Shown: positions 7,825 to 17,218 of the stretch, in pieces | Numbering within the stretch: the first letter of the stretch is position 1 | Layout: each line of letters begins with the position of its first letter | NCBI GenBank assembly: GCA_963716925.1 | Contig: CAVQUX010000010.1 | Location: 496,001-560,000, forward strand | DNA: 64,000 nt | DNA from: DAISKN01 sp963716925 | Lineage (GTDB): Bacteria > Acidobacteriota > Vicinamibacteria > Marinacidobacterales > SMYC01 | Direction: 5' to 3' | Made by a program: the position numbers and the translations under genes | The notes under the pieces: model-generated | What the model was told of the DNA's origin: nothing | Seen by the model: only the letters and a program-made list of their open reading frames with translations | Databases searched by the model: none

Positions 7825-9005
7825 GCGCTTCAGGCCGACTCCGCCCGTTCGAGATCACCAGGATGACGTCCTGGATGACGCGAATGTCCTCGAGAGGGTT
7901 CTTCTCGATGACGATCAGGTCCGCCTCGAGGCCAGCCTCGAGGGCGCCCGTCTCCTTCTCGATCCCGAAGAGCTCGGCGGCGCGGACGGTGCCCGATTGG
8001 ATCGCTTCGAGGGGGCTCATGCCGAGCTTCACGTAGTTCACGATCTCCGTCGAGACCCGGCTGATACTCTCGGGTCCGTACGACGAATCCGCCCCGGTCA
8101 CGATCGGGATCCCGAGCGCCGCGGGCCCGGCGGAACGTGTCCTCGATGCGAGGCAGCATGTGAAGACCCCGGAACTTCACCACCGGGTCGTCGTAGTCCC
8201 CTCCCGGCTCCAGGAGATCGATCATCGTCGTGTAGGTGGGAACGAAGTATGTTCCCCGCTCCTTCATGAGGCGCAGGGTCTCGTCCGACAGATACGTCCC
8301 GTGCTCGATGCTTCGAACGCCGGCTTTCACCGCGGCGCGGGCACCTTCGTCCCCGTGCGCGTGACAGAGCACGAAGACCCCGAGCCTCGTCGCCTCCTCC
8401 ACCACCGCGCGGAGCTGTGCTTCCGTGTATACCTGCTCCCGCGGATCGGTATCGGGGCGCCCCGCCCGCTCGGTCCCCCGTGTCTTGATTACCTGCGCTC
8501 CGTTCTCGACGTTGATGCGGACCAGCGCGCGCAGGTCCTCTTCGTTCTGGAGGGGCACGGGAAGACGCATGAGGTCGGGGTCGGCGAGGACCCCGTCCTC
8601 GATGTAGGGCGTCACGAAAACGCCGGCCCCGAGGTAGTCGGGACCGGGGATGTATCCCGCTTCCGACATCCGCCCGAGGACGACGTCGCGATAGGAGCCT
8701 ACGCTCGCGCTCCTCGCGGTGGTGACCCCCGACTGGAGCGCGCGGAGGGCGCGATCGAGGGAGTCGAGATGGGTGTGGGCGTCGAAGAGACCCGGGAGAA
8801 CGTAGCGGCCCTCGAGGTCGATGACTTCGGCGCCGGCCGGGGACGGACCCGGCCCTATCGAGACGATCTTCCCGTCCCGCAGGACTACGGTCGCATCGGC
8901 GGCGATTCCGCCCGTGCGGACGTCGAGGACGTTCCCGTGGACGAGGGCGAGATGAGGCTGCGGCAGCGGCTGGCCCTGCGCGAGGGCCAGCAGGAGTAGA
9001 AGCAT
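7790..9005 (-). CDS. Secreted amidohydrolase (frameshift near 8130)
   Basis: A metal-dependent amidohydrolase of the imidazolonepropionase/prolidase-like group, about 405 residues after correction. A short hydrophobic leader (MLLLLLALAQGQP) precedes a beta-sandwich. Then come DAHTHLD (HxH metal ligands), VIKTRG (Lys, likely carbamylated), LCHAHGDEGA and GVRSIEHGTYL (metal His). After a one-base shift the chain continues ALGIPIVTGADSSYG with the catalytic Asp, and ends with the second half of the sandwich. An extra C in a GGGCCC run near 8130 explains the shift. Members hydrolyse dipeptides or cyclic amides; the substrate here is unknown. It is convergent with mtgA, overlapping by 35 bases. 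Confidence 0.85.
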
Positions 9006-9020
9006 CCTAATTGCCCGGGG

Positions 9021-9800
9021 TCAGAATCCTTCGACCTTCCCGGCCTTCTTGTAGCACTGGAAGACGATGTGCCAGCCGACGATGATGACCAGGAGCCAGA
9101 AGACCCAGTAGTACGCTCCGGGGATTCCGAGGTTTCCGCCGGCGAAGAACGTCGTGTGCTGGCCGATCATCGCCCAGACCAGGGGAACCGACATGTAGGT
9201 GTTGTGACGCGACCGGAGCCCGGCGAGCTTCACCAGCCCGGCATCGGGAGCCTCGCCGCTCTTGACCGCCCGGATGATCTTCTGCTGCGCGGGCCAGATT
9301 CGATACCAGACGTTGAACGCCATGATCGTCCCGAAGAGCGCGCCGGTGTGGATGAGCGTTCCCCGATAGCTGAAGTGACCGAAGTACACGAACAGAGCGA
9401 CGACGACGGCGAGGAGCAGAAACGAGACGATGACCGCCGCCCGAAGGTTGTTCGCGAGGCCGCTCTTCCAGATCGCGTCGTAGAGGAAGGGAGCGAGAAA
9501 CGCCACCGCGATCATCACGATGGGTCCCGCACCCCAGGAGCTGCCAGCCTCGAGAAGCTGCCCGCCATGATAGTAGACGATGAGAAGGAGCAGGACTCCG
9601 GTGATCCACGTCCAGGCCGCTCCCCAGCGGAACCAGTAGAGCGCCCTCGGCATGAGCTCGGGAACGACCGCTTTCTTCGCGGCCCCATCGAGCTTCGCTT
9701 GCGTCGGACCGTTGACGAAATTGAAGAAATAGAGATGACCGATCCATATGATGCCGGCGAAAACGTGCAGCCAACGGAATATCGCGTCGAGACCGTCCAT
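9021..9800 (-). CDS. PuuD-like membrane protein (urate hydroxylase N-terminal domain)
   Basis: An integral membrane protein of 259 residues with about seven helices. It matches the membrane domain of PuuD, a urate hydroxylase that carries a C-terminal cytochrome c in proteobacteria. Visible are WLHVFAGIIWIGHLYFFNFVNG with paired His/Phe near the first helix, WFRWGAAWTWITGVLLLL, the HTGALFGTIMAFNVWYRIWP helix, and a conserved RSRHNTYMSVPLVWAM segment. There is no CxxCH haem motif, so the cytochrome domain is absent. Electron transfer, if any, would need another partner. The urate substrate is therefore not assured. It lies 15 bases upstream of the amidohydrolase gene on the same strand. Confidence 0.8.
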   Translation of the reverse strand: MDGLDAIFRWLHVFAGIIWIGHLYFFNFVNGPTQAKLDGAAKKAVVPELMPRALYWFRWGAAWTWITGVLLLLIVYYHGGQLLEAGSSWGAGPIVMIAVAFLAPFLYDAIWKSGLANNLRAAVIVSFLLLAVVVALFVYFGHFSYRGTLIHTGALFGTIMAFNVWYRIWPAQQKIIRAVKSGEAPDAGLVKLAGLRSRHNTYMSVPLVWAMIGQHTTFFAGGNLGIPGAYYWVFWLLVIIVGWHIVFQCYKKAGKVEGF

Positions 9801-9828
9801 TTACCCCTCCTGATCGGCGCGAAGTCTA

Positions 9829-10911
9829 TCACACGGGTGGACGATTCCCTTCGCCGTAGCCCGTCATCTCGACGAAACCTCGACCCATCGGCCGACCGTC
9901 CGCGCCTTCGACGGCGACGGCGCCCTCCCAGTAGAAAACCCCGCGGGGAAGCCGACTCCGGTTCTCCTGATCCGGAACGGCGGAGCTCACTCGCAGATCG
10001 AGTCCCACGGCGCGGATCCTCCATTTCGACGGGTAGCGCGCCGACGTCACCGGGCTCGTCCAATACTCGAGGACTTCGACTTCGAATGCCGAGCGGTCGA
10101 GATAGGTCGGCTCGTCCCTCCGCGTCGACCAGACGTCCCGTTGGCGTAGTCGACTGCGCCGCTCTCCGATCGCATGAAATAGAGCATGAGGTCTCGTCCG
10201 TCGTCGAGTCTCAGGCTGAACCAGTCCCAACCGACCTGGTCTCTCGGCGAGCTGAGAGGAGCTGAACTCCTTGTCCATCCAGCTCTCGCCCGCGACCTCG
10301 AAACGCTCTTCCCCGAGCTCGACGATACCCGCGGTCTCGATCCGGGTGAAGCTGTAGTAGTGGCTCGCGGCCCCGTCGCCCGCTCCCTTGCGGCTGAATC
10401 CGCCGGGACCCTGAAACACCAGGGGCTTCTTCGGTCGGGTGCTGAGCCGAAACCCGAAACCCTCGCTCTCGTCCTTGGCGGCGAAGTCGAAGCCCTCGCC
10501 GTTCCAGTCGAGAGTCCAGACGTCGTCGGTGCCCGCGGGAGCGCGCGACCAGCCGATACGCGGCTCGGGAAAGACGCCGTACTCTCCGAGCAGGGGGACT
10601 TCGCGATAGAGGACCTCACTGAAAAGGTGGCGCTTCGTCTCGAGGTCCGTGAGCGCGGCATGGCCCATGACCAGGCTCGCCGCCGTCCAGCTGGAGGGTA
10701 GGTTCGGGCGCTCGCGCAAGACTCCGATGCGGAAGAACGTGAACTGGTACGAGAACCGCTCGCCGAGATGCCCGGTGAAGTACCACCACTCGGTCCGGTA
10801 TCCTTGGTGCGCCCAGTGGTCCCGGGGGAACGACCATTCGTAGTCGGGACGAGCGATCTCCCAGTCGTCCACGGCGAAGAGCAGCGCGAGGAACAGAACG
10901 CCGGCTCTCAC
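9829..10911 (-). CDS. AttH/CrtC-like lipocalin-domain exported protein
   Basis: About 360 residues with an N-terminal signal (VRAGVLFLALLFA). It belongs to the AttH/hydroxyneurosporene-synthase-like lipocalin superfamily: DHWAHQGYRTEWWYFTGHL near the N-terminus, the paired sheet motif AGESWMDKEF, and a final GVFYWEGAVAVEGADG. Between about 10245 and 10140 the chain is out of frame. Shifting the frame there restores QVGWDWFSLRLDDGRDLML and later PTYLDRSAF, so two compensating one-base errors are likely. GTG at 10911 overlaps the permease stop as GTGA, indicating coupling. In attEFGH-type operons this protein accompanies a LolCDE-like exporter; its substrate is unknown. Confidence 0.8.
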   Translation of the reverse strand: MRAGVLFLALLFAVDDWEIARPDYEWSFPRDHWAHQGYRTEWWYFTGHLGERFSYQFTFFRIGVLRERPNLPSSWTAASLVMGHAALTDLETKRHLFSEVLYREVPLLGEYGVFPEPRIGWSRAPAGTDDVWTLDWNGEGFDFAAKDESEGFGFRLSTRPKKPLVFQGPGGFSRKGAGDGAASHYYSFTRIETAGIVELGEERFEVAGESWMDKEFSSSQLAERPGRLGLVQPETRRRTRPHALFHAIGERRSRLRQRDVWSTRRDEPTYLDRSAFEVEVLEYWTSPVTSARYPSKWRIRAVGLDLRVSSAVPDQENRSRLPRGVFYWEGAVAVEGADGRPMGRGFVEMTGYGEGNRPPV

Positions 10912-13416
10912 AGGTCCTCCCGACGGAGCTCGGTCGCGGGCGTGCCGCTCGCGACCCACGCGGGATAGAGACTGGCGAGCGCCGCCGCGAGCAGAATGAG
11001 CCCGCTCTGTTCCAGGAGGAGCCCGACGGGCCAGTAGACGGCGATGGTCCAGCCGAAGAAAGCCCGATTCACCACGTAGATGAGGAGGAGCGCAAAAGCG
11101 ACTCCCGCCAGGCTCCCGAGGACGATGCCGCTCAGGCCCATTCCCAGCCCCTTGCCCAGATAGACGCGAAAGAGCTGGCGCCGATCGGCCCCGAGCGCGC
11201 GATAGAGGGCGAGCTCCGCCGCCCGCTCCCGAGCGAGAACCACCAGGCTCAGAGTCACGCCGCAGACCGCGATGACCAGGCTCATGTGGCGGAGGAGGCT
11301 GGTGATGGCGAACGTCTGCTCGAAGATCGAAAGCGCTTCCTCACGAAGGCGACGGTTGCTGCGGATGGCGATGGGCACGCCGGCCAGCTCGCGCTTCAGC
11401 TCGTCCGCCACCGTCTCGGGATCGGCGCCCGGCGACAGGTAGAGAGCGACGCTGTTTATCGGACCCGGCCCGAAGTGCCTCTCCATGGTCCTCAGGTCCA
11501 TGAACGCCGACCCGAGCTCGCTCGAGTAGTCGTAGTAGATCCCGGCAATGGGAAAGGTGAGCGGCCCTTCCGGCCCGGCCACGACGAGAGCGTCGCCGAC
11601 GCCGAGCCCCGCCTTCCGAGCGAGCGGCTCCCCCACCAGGACCGCTCCTTCGCGAACCGCGGCGGGATCGCCCGCCAGCAGCGCGAAACGATCGGCGACG
11701 GGAGCGCTCATGTCGATTCCCGCGAGCGAGAAGCGGCGTCCGTTGGAATATGCGAAGAACTGCCGCAGACGATCCACTTTCTCGACCGCGGGGTGATCCA
11801 TCAGACGCTCGATGACCGATGTCTCGAGGACCGCCTCCCTACGCGCCCGCCGGAACGACGGCGTCGACACATAGATGTCCGCGCGAATCGTCGAGCCGAT
11901 CCAGACGGAGAGCGTCTCCCGGAAGCTCGACACCATGGTCGTCACCCCCACTACCATGCTGACTGCCACGGCGAGCGCGGCGATGGCGACGGGCGTGGTC
12001 TGGAGCTGCTTTCCCAGACCCTTCCAGCCGTACCGGAGCCCGAAGGACCGGACGGGAATCCGATCGGTCGCGAGCTGCACCAGAAGCGGCGTCAGAAGGG
12101 GGATGGCGGCGATGAGCAGAAACGCCTCGACGAAGCCCGCGGGCCGCCACCGGTCGGTCGTAAAAACATAGAGACCACCCGCCGCCGCGAGGAGCGCGAC
12201 CCCCGCGACGAACAGGCGCGGCGCCGCTCTCCCCACTCTTTCGTGAAGGTTGAACGCGGCGAGGAGGGCGCGCGTGTCCTTGCGGCCGAGCTCGAGCGCC
12301 GGGAGCAGTGCGCCGAGCGCCGCGCCGGCGAGACCCACGAGAGCCGCGAGGACGAAGAACCATGGCGGAACCTCGAGCCGATGAATCTCCTCGAGGAGGT
12401 AGAGGTTCGAGAGGGTCGAGCTCACGCGGGAAACGTTCTCCCGGGCGATGAGATAGCCGAGGGGGAGCCCCACGGCGACGCCGAGAGCTCCCAGAGCGAG
12501 AACGTCCCCCGCCAGCAGATAGAAGACCTGACGGTGCGTCGCGCCGAGAGACCGAAGGAGCCCGAACTCTCTCCGTCTCCGGACGAGAGACGCCTGGGTG
12601 CTGCTGTACACGAGGAACCCGCCGACGAAGAGACTGATGAGCGAGAGCGCCGTCAGGTTCAGCCGGAACGCGCTCAAGAGGTCTCCCGCCTGCTGTTCCC
12701 GCTGCTCCGGGGTCTCGACGAGCGCTCTCTGCCCCAGGCGCTCTCGAAGGCGCGAGGCCACGTCCTCGCGGGAGCTCCCCTCTCGAAGCTTGACGTCGAT
12801 CTGGTGGAGCTCGCCCGGCCGACCCAGGAGCGACTGGGCCTGAGCGATGTCCATCACCGCGAGTCTCGGACTCGCGAACGGGCTCGCCTCGAGAAAATTC
12901 GAGAGCGCCCCGACGAAGAGCTCCGCCTTCCTCGTGCCGAGGCTCACGGTGAAGCGGTCGCCCGGCTTCCACCCCCGCGCGCGGGCGAGCTCCGGAGTCA
13001 CCGCGACCCAGCCGGGCCGGCTGAGAGCCTCGGAGAAATCCACCTCGGGGCCCTCCCAGGGGACGTCGATGGGGGTGAAGAAGTCCACTCCGATGAGCTC
13101 CAGAAAGATCGAGTCCTCGTCCTCGAGGGCGACGTCGAGGCGATAGAGTGGCCAGGCTGCCGCCACGCCTTCGGTGCGCGAGCACTTCGGGATAGACGCT
13201 CTCCGGTAGAACGGGCAGCGTCCCGACGACGGTGAGATCGGCGTCGCCGCTCACCGCTTCCATGCTGCCGCGAAAGGCCCCGAGCGCGTTGAGATTGATG
13301 ATCTGAATCCCCACGACGCTGGCGACCCCGAGCGCCACGCCGAGAAGGCTCAAGAGAAAGAGACTCAGACCGCTCTTCAGCTGGGTGCGTGCCGCGCGCA
13401 GGAAATAGCGGATCAC
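10908..13416 (-). CDS. Large FtsX/LolC-type ABC permease (frameshift near 13170)
   Basis: An AttF/AttG-like permease of roughly 835 residues with two FtsX-type units and about eight to ten membrane helices. The first unit starts VIRYFLRAARTQLKSGLSL, followed by a periplasmic MacB-like domain, three helices with the SLGATHRQVF coupling segment, then a second periplasmic domain and helices with ALGADRRQLFRVYLG. It ends SGTPATELRREDL. The frame breaks near 13170 in a GCGC run, where a two-base loss or equivalent fits, giving VLA-RTEGVAAAWPLYR. GTG at 13416 overlaps the ATPase stop (GTGA). It probably moves lipids or lipoproteins, or drives an exporter, with the downstream lipocalin protein. Confidence 0.88.
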
Positions 13417-14090
13417 GCGGGCTCGAGCTTTCCCCCGTGGAGACGGAGCCGCTCGTCCGCCTGGGCCGCCTGCTCCTGGCTGTGGGTCACGTAGAGAAGC
13501 GTTCCGTCCTCCTCGTCGACGAGCCTCATGAGAAGGTCCATGACTTTCCCCGAGTTCTCGTCATCGAGGTTTCCCGTGGGCTCGTCCGCGAGGAGGAGCT
13601 TGGGCTTTCGGAGGAGAGCGCGGCAGATGGCGACGCGCTGCATCTCGCCTCCGGACAGCTTCGACGCTTCCTGACCGGACTGTCCCGCGAGACCCACGCG
13701 CTCGAGCAGGTGCTTGGCCCTCTCGTCCGCGCCGCGGTCCGAAGCGATCCAGGCCGGAAGCACCACGTTCTCCCAGACGGTGAGGTGCGGGAGGAGGTAG
13801 AAGAACTGGAAGACGAGTCCGATGGCGTCCCGCCGCAGGAGGGTGCGCTCCCGATCCGAAAGATGAGAGACGTCGCGGCCGAGAAGCTCGACTTTCCCCG
13901 AGCTCGGCACGTCGATTGCCGCCGCGAGATGAAGGAGCGTCGACTTTCCGCTCCCGCTCCGGCCGGTGACGGCGAGCTTCCTTCCCGGGGCGATTGCGAA
14001 GGAGACGTCGTCCAGAGCTTTCAGCACCTCCCCGCTCGGGCTCGGATAGTGCTTGGAGACCCCCGAGAAGGAGAGGATGGGTGGACCCAC
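13413..14090 (-). CDS. ABC transporter ATP-binding protein, LolD/MacB type
   Basis: An ATPase of about 225 residues. Walker A is GRSGSGKST, the signature is LSGGEMQRVAICRAL, Walker B is LLLADEPTGNLDD, and the H-loop is VTHSQEQ. The FFYLLPHLTVWENV Q-loop region is typical of the LolD/MacB/FtsE clade that partners FtsX-fold permeases. GTG at 14090 is taken as the start because GAGGAA and ATGGAG purine tracts lie immediately upstream; a GTG at 14117 would add nine residues. It is first of three genes coupled by GTGA overlaps, permease then lipocalin-like protein. It overlaps the corrected stop of the MazF gene by one base. Confidence 0.93.
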   Translation of the reverse strand: MGPPILSFSGVSKHYPSPSGEVLKALDDVSFAIAPGRKLAVTGRSGSGKSTLLHLAAAIDVPSSGKVELLGRDVSHLSDRERTLLRRDAIGLVFQFFYLLPHLTVWENVVLPAWIASDRGADERAKHLLERVGLAGQSGQEASKLSGGEMQRVAICRALLRKPKLLLADEPTGNLDDENSGKVMDLLMRLVDEEDGTLLYVTHSQEQAAQADERLRLHGGKLEPA

Positions 14091-14445
14091 TACTCCATTT
14101 CCTCGAGTGCGTCCCACCGAAGACCAGCGCCAGGCCCCGCAGGACCTGATGAACCCGCGCTGGACTCAAGGCGCCGATCCTCTCAGTGAGGCGCTCGCGG
14201 TCCACCGTCCGTATCTGGGTCACGTTGATCACACTGGGACGCAGCAGGTTCCCCTCTCCCCGTTTGAGCCTCACGTTGCCCGGCATCTCCGCCAGCATGA
14301 GATTCGAGGTGACCGCGGCGACGACGATCGTATGAATGGCGCTCCGATTGAAGCGGTCATGCTGTACGACGACCGCGGGTCGCCGCCCTGACGGCTCGGA
14401 CCCCTTGCCCCGGAAGCGAATCCAGTAGATCTCACCTTGCCTCAT
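14090..14445 (-). CDS. MazF/PemK-type endoribonuclease toxin (C-terminal frameshift)
   Basis: A small toxin of about 117 residues cleaving mRNA in the CcdB/PemK fold. It starts MRQGEIYWIRFRGKGSEPSG with RRPAVVVQHDRFNRSAIHT (conserved Arg and Ser/Thr), then VVAAVTSNL and NLLRPSVINVTQIRTVDRERL, which fits the MazF consensus. As read, the frame runs on to 13561 without a stop, through the ATPase gene. Adding one G near 14111 gives GWDALEEME and a TAG at 14092, a sensible end. Its ATG overlaps the antitoxin stop as TAATG. A translationally coupled type II toxin-antitoxin pair is clear. Confidence 0.87.
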
Positions 14446-14702
14446 TACCAGGTCTCGTCGGACCAGTCGGTCCCCGCAGAGTCCATTTCATCGGCGACCC
14501 GGAGTTGTTCCGCCGCGACCGCTGGATCGCCGAAGATCGAATCGAGTCGGCGCGTCAACTCGGCGTCGGATCGAGCCTTCATCGCCGCACGCAGGACCCG
14601 GCTGATGAAGCCACTGCGGGACTCACCCCGCTCCTGCGCCGCGGCATCCACGGCCTCGAGCACGTCCTCTGGAACGGTCACAGCGATTTTGGCGGTTGCC
14701 AT
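14445..14702 (-). CDS. Ribbon-helix-helix antitoxin of the MazF-type toxin
   Basis: About 85 residues. The N-terminal MATAKIAVTVPEDVLEAVD and the following ERGESRSGFISRVLR give a CopG/MetJ ribbon-helix-helix DNA-binding domain. The acidic C-terminal tail, VADEMDSAGTDWSDETW, is of the kind that binds and blocks MazF. ATG at 14702 is preferred over upstream codons because the conserved strand begins there. The TAATG overlap with the toxin supports a single autoregulated operon. Its operator should lie in 14703-14811, but I could not mark a palindrome with confidence. Confidence 0.88.
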   Translation of the reverse strand: MATAKIAVTVPEDVLEAVDAAAQERGESRSGFISRVLRAAMKARSDAELTRRLDSIFGDPAVAAEQLRVADEMDSAGTDWSDETW

Positions 14703-14811
14703 GGTAATACCAATCCTCTGCGCCCCTATCATACCTCGACCGGAGATGCACGATTCAAGTCCTTGCCCTCGTCGTCCTTGAAATCCTTACTCAAATTCCT
14801 TACCATATGCA

Positions 14812-15052
14812 ATGAAGGCCACCCTTACCTCGAAGGGCCAGATTACCATCCCCGTCAAGATACGGGAGAAGCTCGGGTTGAAAGCGGGACAAGTTCTGGA
14901 CTTCGACGAGGATGCGCCCTATCTCAAGGCGAGTACCGGTCTTCGACGAGGTCGCGATGCGTTCCGTGGTCGGCTGCGCGGAAGGCGCCGTCGGCTTCAC
15001 GAGCGCAGAGTGGCTCGATGAGACTCGCGGACCGTCGGAATCGAAGAAATGA
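14812..15052 (+). pseudogene. AbrB/SpoVT-type antitoxin, frameshifted as read
   Basis: The first 43 residues (MKATLTSKGQITIPVKIREK, then LGLKAGQVLDFDED and APYLKA) form a SpoVT-AbrB swapped-hairpin domain as in VapB antitoxins. After APYLKA the open frame degenerates into Arg-rich sequence. A one-base shift near 14935 restores VPVFDEVAMRSVVG, then FTSAEWLDETRGPSESKK and a TGA at 15050-15052. That TGA overlaps the ATG of the toxin (ATGA). Architecture and coupling are those of a VapBC pair. Whether the shift is real decay or sequence error cannot be told from one read; the tail is otherwise well preserved. Confidence 0.75.
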
Positions 15053-15446
15053 AGCTCGCGGTCGATTCGTCCGTTCTGCTCGCGATCTTCAATGGTGAAT
15101 CGGGCGCCGGACGCTGGATGGAGTCTTAATCGAAGGGCGACGTCAAGCGCCAGATCGTCGTCTGCGACGTCGTTTACGCTGAAATCTCTCCAGCGTTTTC
15201 GTCGAAGGACGATCTCGATGAAGTCTTGGAGAAGCTCGGAGTCTGATTCGAGCCGGTCGCTCCGGAGGCCTCGTGGCTCGCGGGCCAGACGTTTCGCGCC
15301 TATCGTCGTCTGGCGGACCGCGCAAGCATCTGATTCCCGATTTCCTGGTCGCCGCTCACGCCCAGATACAGGCCGACAAGCTCGCGGCGATCGACCGCGG
15401 GTACTATCGAAAGTATTTCCCGGCCTTGCCGCTACTCACTACTTGA
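15049..15446 (+). pseudogene. VapC PIN-domain ribonuclease toxin, disrupted as read
   Basis: The start MKLAVDSSVLLAIFNGE carries the first PIN-domain Asp. CDVVYAEISPAF (conserved Glu), WLAGQTFRAYRR, and the C-terminal PDFLVAAHAQIQADKLA (conserved Asp) and RKYFPALPLL are typical of VapC. The chain is broken by shifts near 15127, 15155 and 15310 and by a TGA at about 15244. Reading across the shifts gives ESLIEGRRQA and GGPRKHLIPDF, which fit the family. All catalytic acids are retained, which argues for recent damage or sequence error rather than old decay. It ends overlapping the convergent isochorismatase gene by eight bases. Confidence 0.75.
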
Positions 15447-15999
15447 ACAGCGCCTGGACGTCCTTGAATTTCGGGTGCTTCGCGTCCGACAGGAGCTCGA
15501 AAGCCGCCGCCTCCGACGTCGTCAGAATCGCGCCCGAGCGCTCCATCTTTCGCAGCGCCGTCTCGCGGTCCGAAGCGTGGCGGGACTCGACGGCATCCAC
15601 CGCGACCTGAACCGCAAAGCCGTTCTGCAGGAGATCGTGCACCGTCTGACTCACGCACACGTGGGTCTCTATGCCGCAGACGAGCGCCTGTCTCCGTCCG
15701 AGATCCCGCAGCCTGTTCGAGAACTCTTCGCTTCCACAGGAGCTGAAGCAGGTCTTGGTGAGGGCCTGGCTCCCGCCGAGGACGTCCTGGAGCTCCCGGA
15801 CGGTGTGACCGAGCCCCTTCGGATACTGCTCCGTCACCAGAATCGGCAGCTCGAGCAGGCGGAAGGTCTGGACCAGGCGGACGGAGCCCGCGACCATCCG
15901 CTCGAAATCCTTCTGGAGTGAGCGAAACCTCTCCTGGACGTCGATGACCACGAGGAAGACCTCGTCCGCCGAGAGCACGTTCGGATGATGGTTGGTCAT
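15439..15999 (-). CDS. Isochorismatase-family cysteine hydrolase
   Basis: An alpha/beta cysteine hydrolase of 186 residues, of the YcaC/nicotinamidase-like group. The triad is visible as Asp in FLVVIDVQERF, Lys in TEQYPKGLGHTV and Cys in GIETHVCVSQTVHDLL. The family hydrolyses amides or isochorismate; the specific substrate cannot be assigned. ATG at 15999 overlaps the preceding membrane protein stop as ATGA, so it is the third gene of an XdhC / membrane protein / hydrolase operon. It is convergent with the VapC-like gene. No motif for secretion is seen, so it is cytoplasmic. Confidence 0.9.
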   Translation of the reverse strand: MTNHHPNVLSADEVFLVVIDVQERFRSLQKDFERMVAGSVRLVQTFRLLELPILVTEQYPKGLGHTVRELQDVLGGSQALTKTCFSSCGSEEFSNRLRDLGRRQALVCGIETHVCVSQTVHDLLQNGFAVQVAVDAVESRHASDRETALRKMERSGAILTTSEAAAFELLSDAKHPKFKDVQALFK

Positions 16000-17218
16000 T
16001 GCGTCGGAATTCTTTCACGGGAGCGAGACTCCCGCCATACCCGCTCGAGCCGATCGATCGCATAGAGCACGAACCCGAGGGACAACAGGAACACCTGCCA
16101 GCCACGGTCCCCGATTCCGCCGAAGAACAGGTAGAGAACGAGCCCGAGCGACGCCGCGAGGTAAATCGTGCCCTTCGCCTTCGCACGCAGGTCGACCAGA
16201 AGGTAGTACGCGAGCATGAGGACGGAGAAAGCGAAGAGGAAGACCGAGGTCGAAGAGGAGGACGAGGAGGTGATGCCGCTGACTGCGGTCACCGGGGCCA
16301 TCATTACGGAGAGCGCCGCCGGAGGAACGAGAGTCGCGAGCCGGGGCCATCCGAGGAACAGCTTCGTCCGGTTCTCGAGAAACGGCAGGACCACCAGAAA
16401 AGCGATGCAGAACGAGGCGAACACCCGGTAGTCGCGACCGGTCCCAGGACTCGAGCTCCACCAGAACGGCGGTGACGGCGACCGCGAGGACGATGCCCGC
16501 GGCGAAGCTCGCTCGCCTCACGAACGCCCGGGGCCAGCCCGTCCGCGTAAGCGAGAGGACGAAGAGGAGCGCGGCGGTGACGAGGAGGAGCACCGCCGTC
16601 AGGAGCATCGAGCCCTCGTCTTCCCCCAGAATTGCCCGCGGGAGTGACGTTCCTCCGACGACTGCGAAGAGCACGAGCATCACCCATCGCTGGGAGGGCA
16701 CGATTCCAGGATCGATGGGAAGCGGAGTGGCGGCGATTCCCAGGTGCTTGGATTGGAGGAGCACGATAGCGCGTGAAAAACACCGCCGCGAGCGCGACCA
16801 GGAGGGTTCCGAACCATCGATGGAAAACGACGTATCCGACGAGGAACAAGAGGACGGATATCTGGAGTTGAATCCGGATGTCGCGCTTCTGGGAGCGCCC
16901 CGTCTCGCTCCCAGCTTCCGGCAGATAGTACCGGGCTGCCCTCGACCCTCCGCGCACGACCAGGAGCGCCCCCGCGACCGAACAGGCCAGCCACAAGGGA
17001 AAGCCGCCCCACCCGGAGCCGGCAATCTGGGCTCCCCAGGCGACGACGGCGACACCGAGAAGCCAGAGTCCCGCGCGGAGCGGTTTCTCCGAAAGCGGCG
17101 CGAAGAAGAAGCCGAGGTTCGCGAGCGCCATGAGGTAGCGCCGCGGCTCCTCGAGGTCGAACCGGAACCAGTAGACGAGGAGCGAGCCCGCGACCAGAGC
17201 CGCGGAGAGCGCGATCAA
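15996..17218 (-). CDS. Polytopic membrane protein of unknown family (two frameshifts)
   Basis: About 405 residues after correction, with roughly ten to twelve hydrophobic segments. Examples are LIALSAALVAGSLLVYWF, AGLWLLGVAVVAWGAQIAG, FPLWLACSVAGALLVV, LQISVLLFLVGYVVF, RWVMLVLFAVVGGTSL, TAVLLLVTAALLFVLSL, FAAGIVLAVAVTAVLV and CIAFLVVLPFL. One shift near 16783 sits in a run of five T (four would restore the frame). The other is near 16432. TTG at 17218 overlaps the XdhC stop as TTGA, and its own stop overlaps the hydrolase ATG. I recognise no transporter signature. Its function is unknown; the coupling with XdhC is notable. Confidence 0.65.

Noticed and set aside
15049..15446. Selenocysteine or stop readthrough in the VapC-like gene
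   Set aside because: Several independent one-base shifts accompany the TGA, and no SECIS-like element or Cys-equivalent position is evident. Error or decay explains it better.
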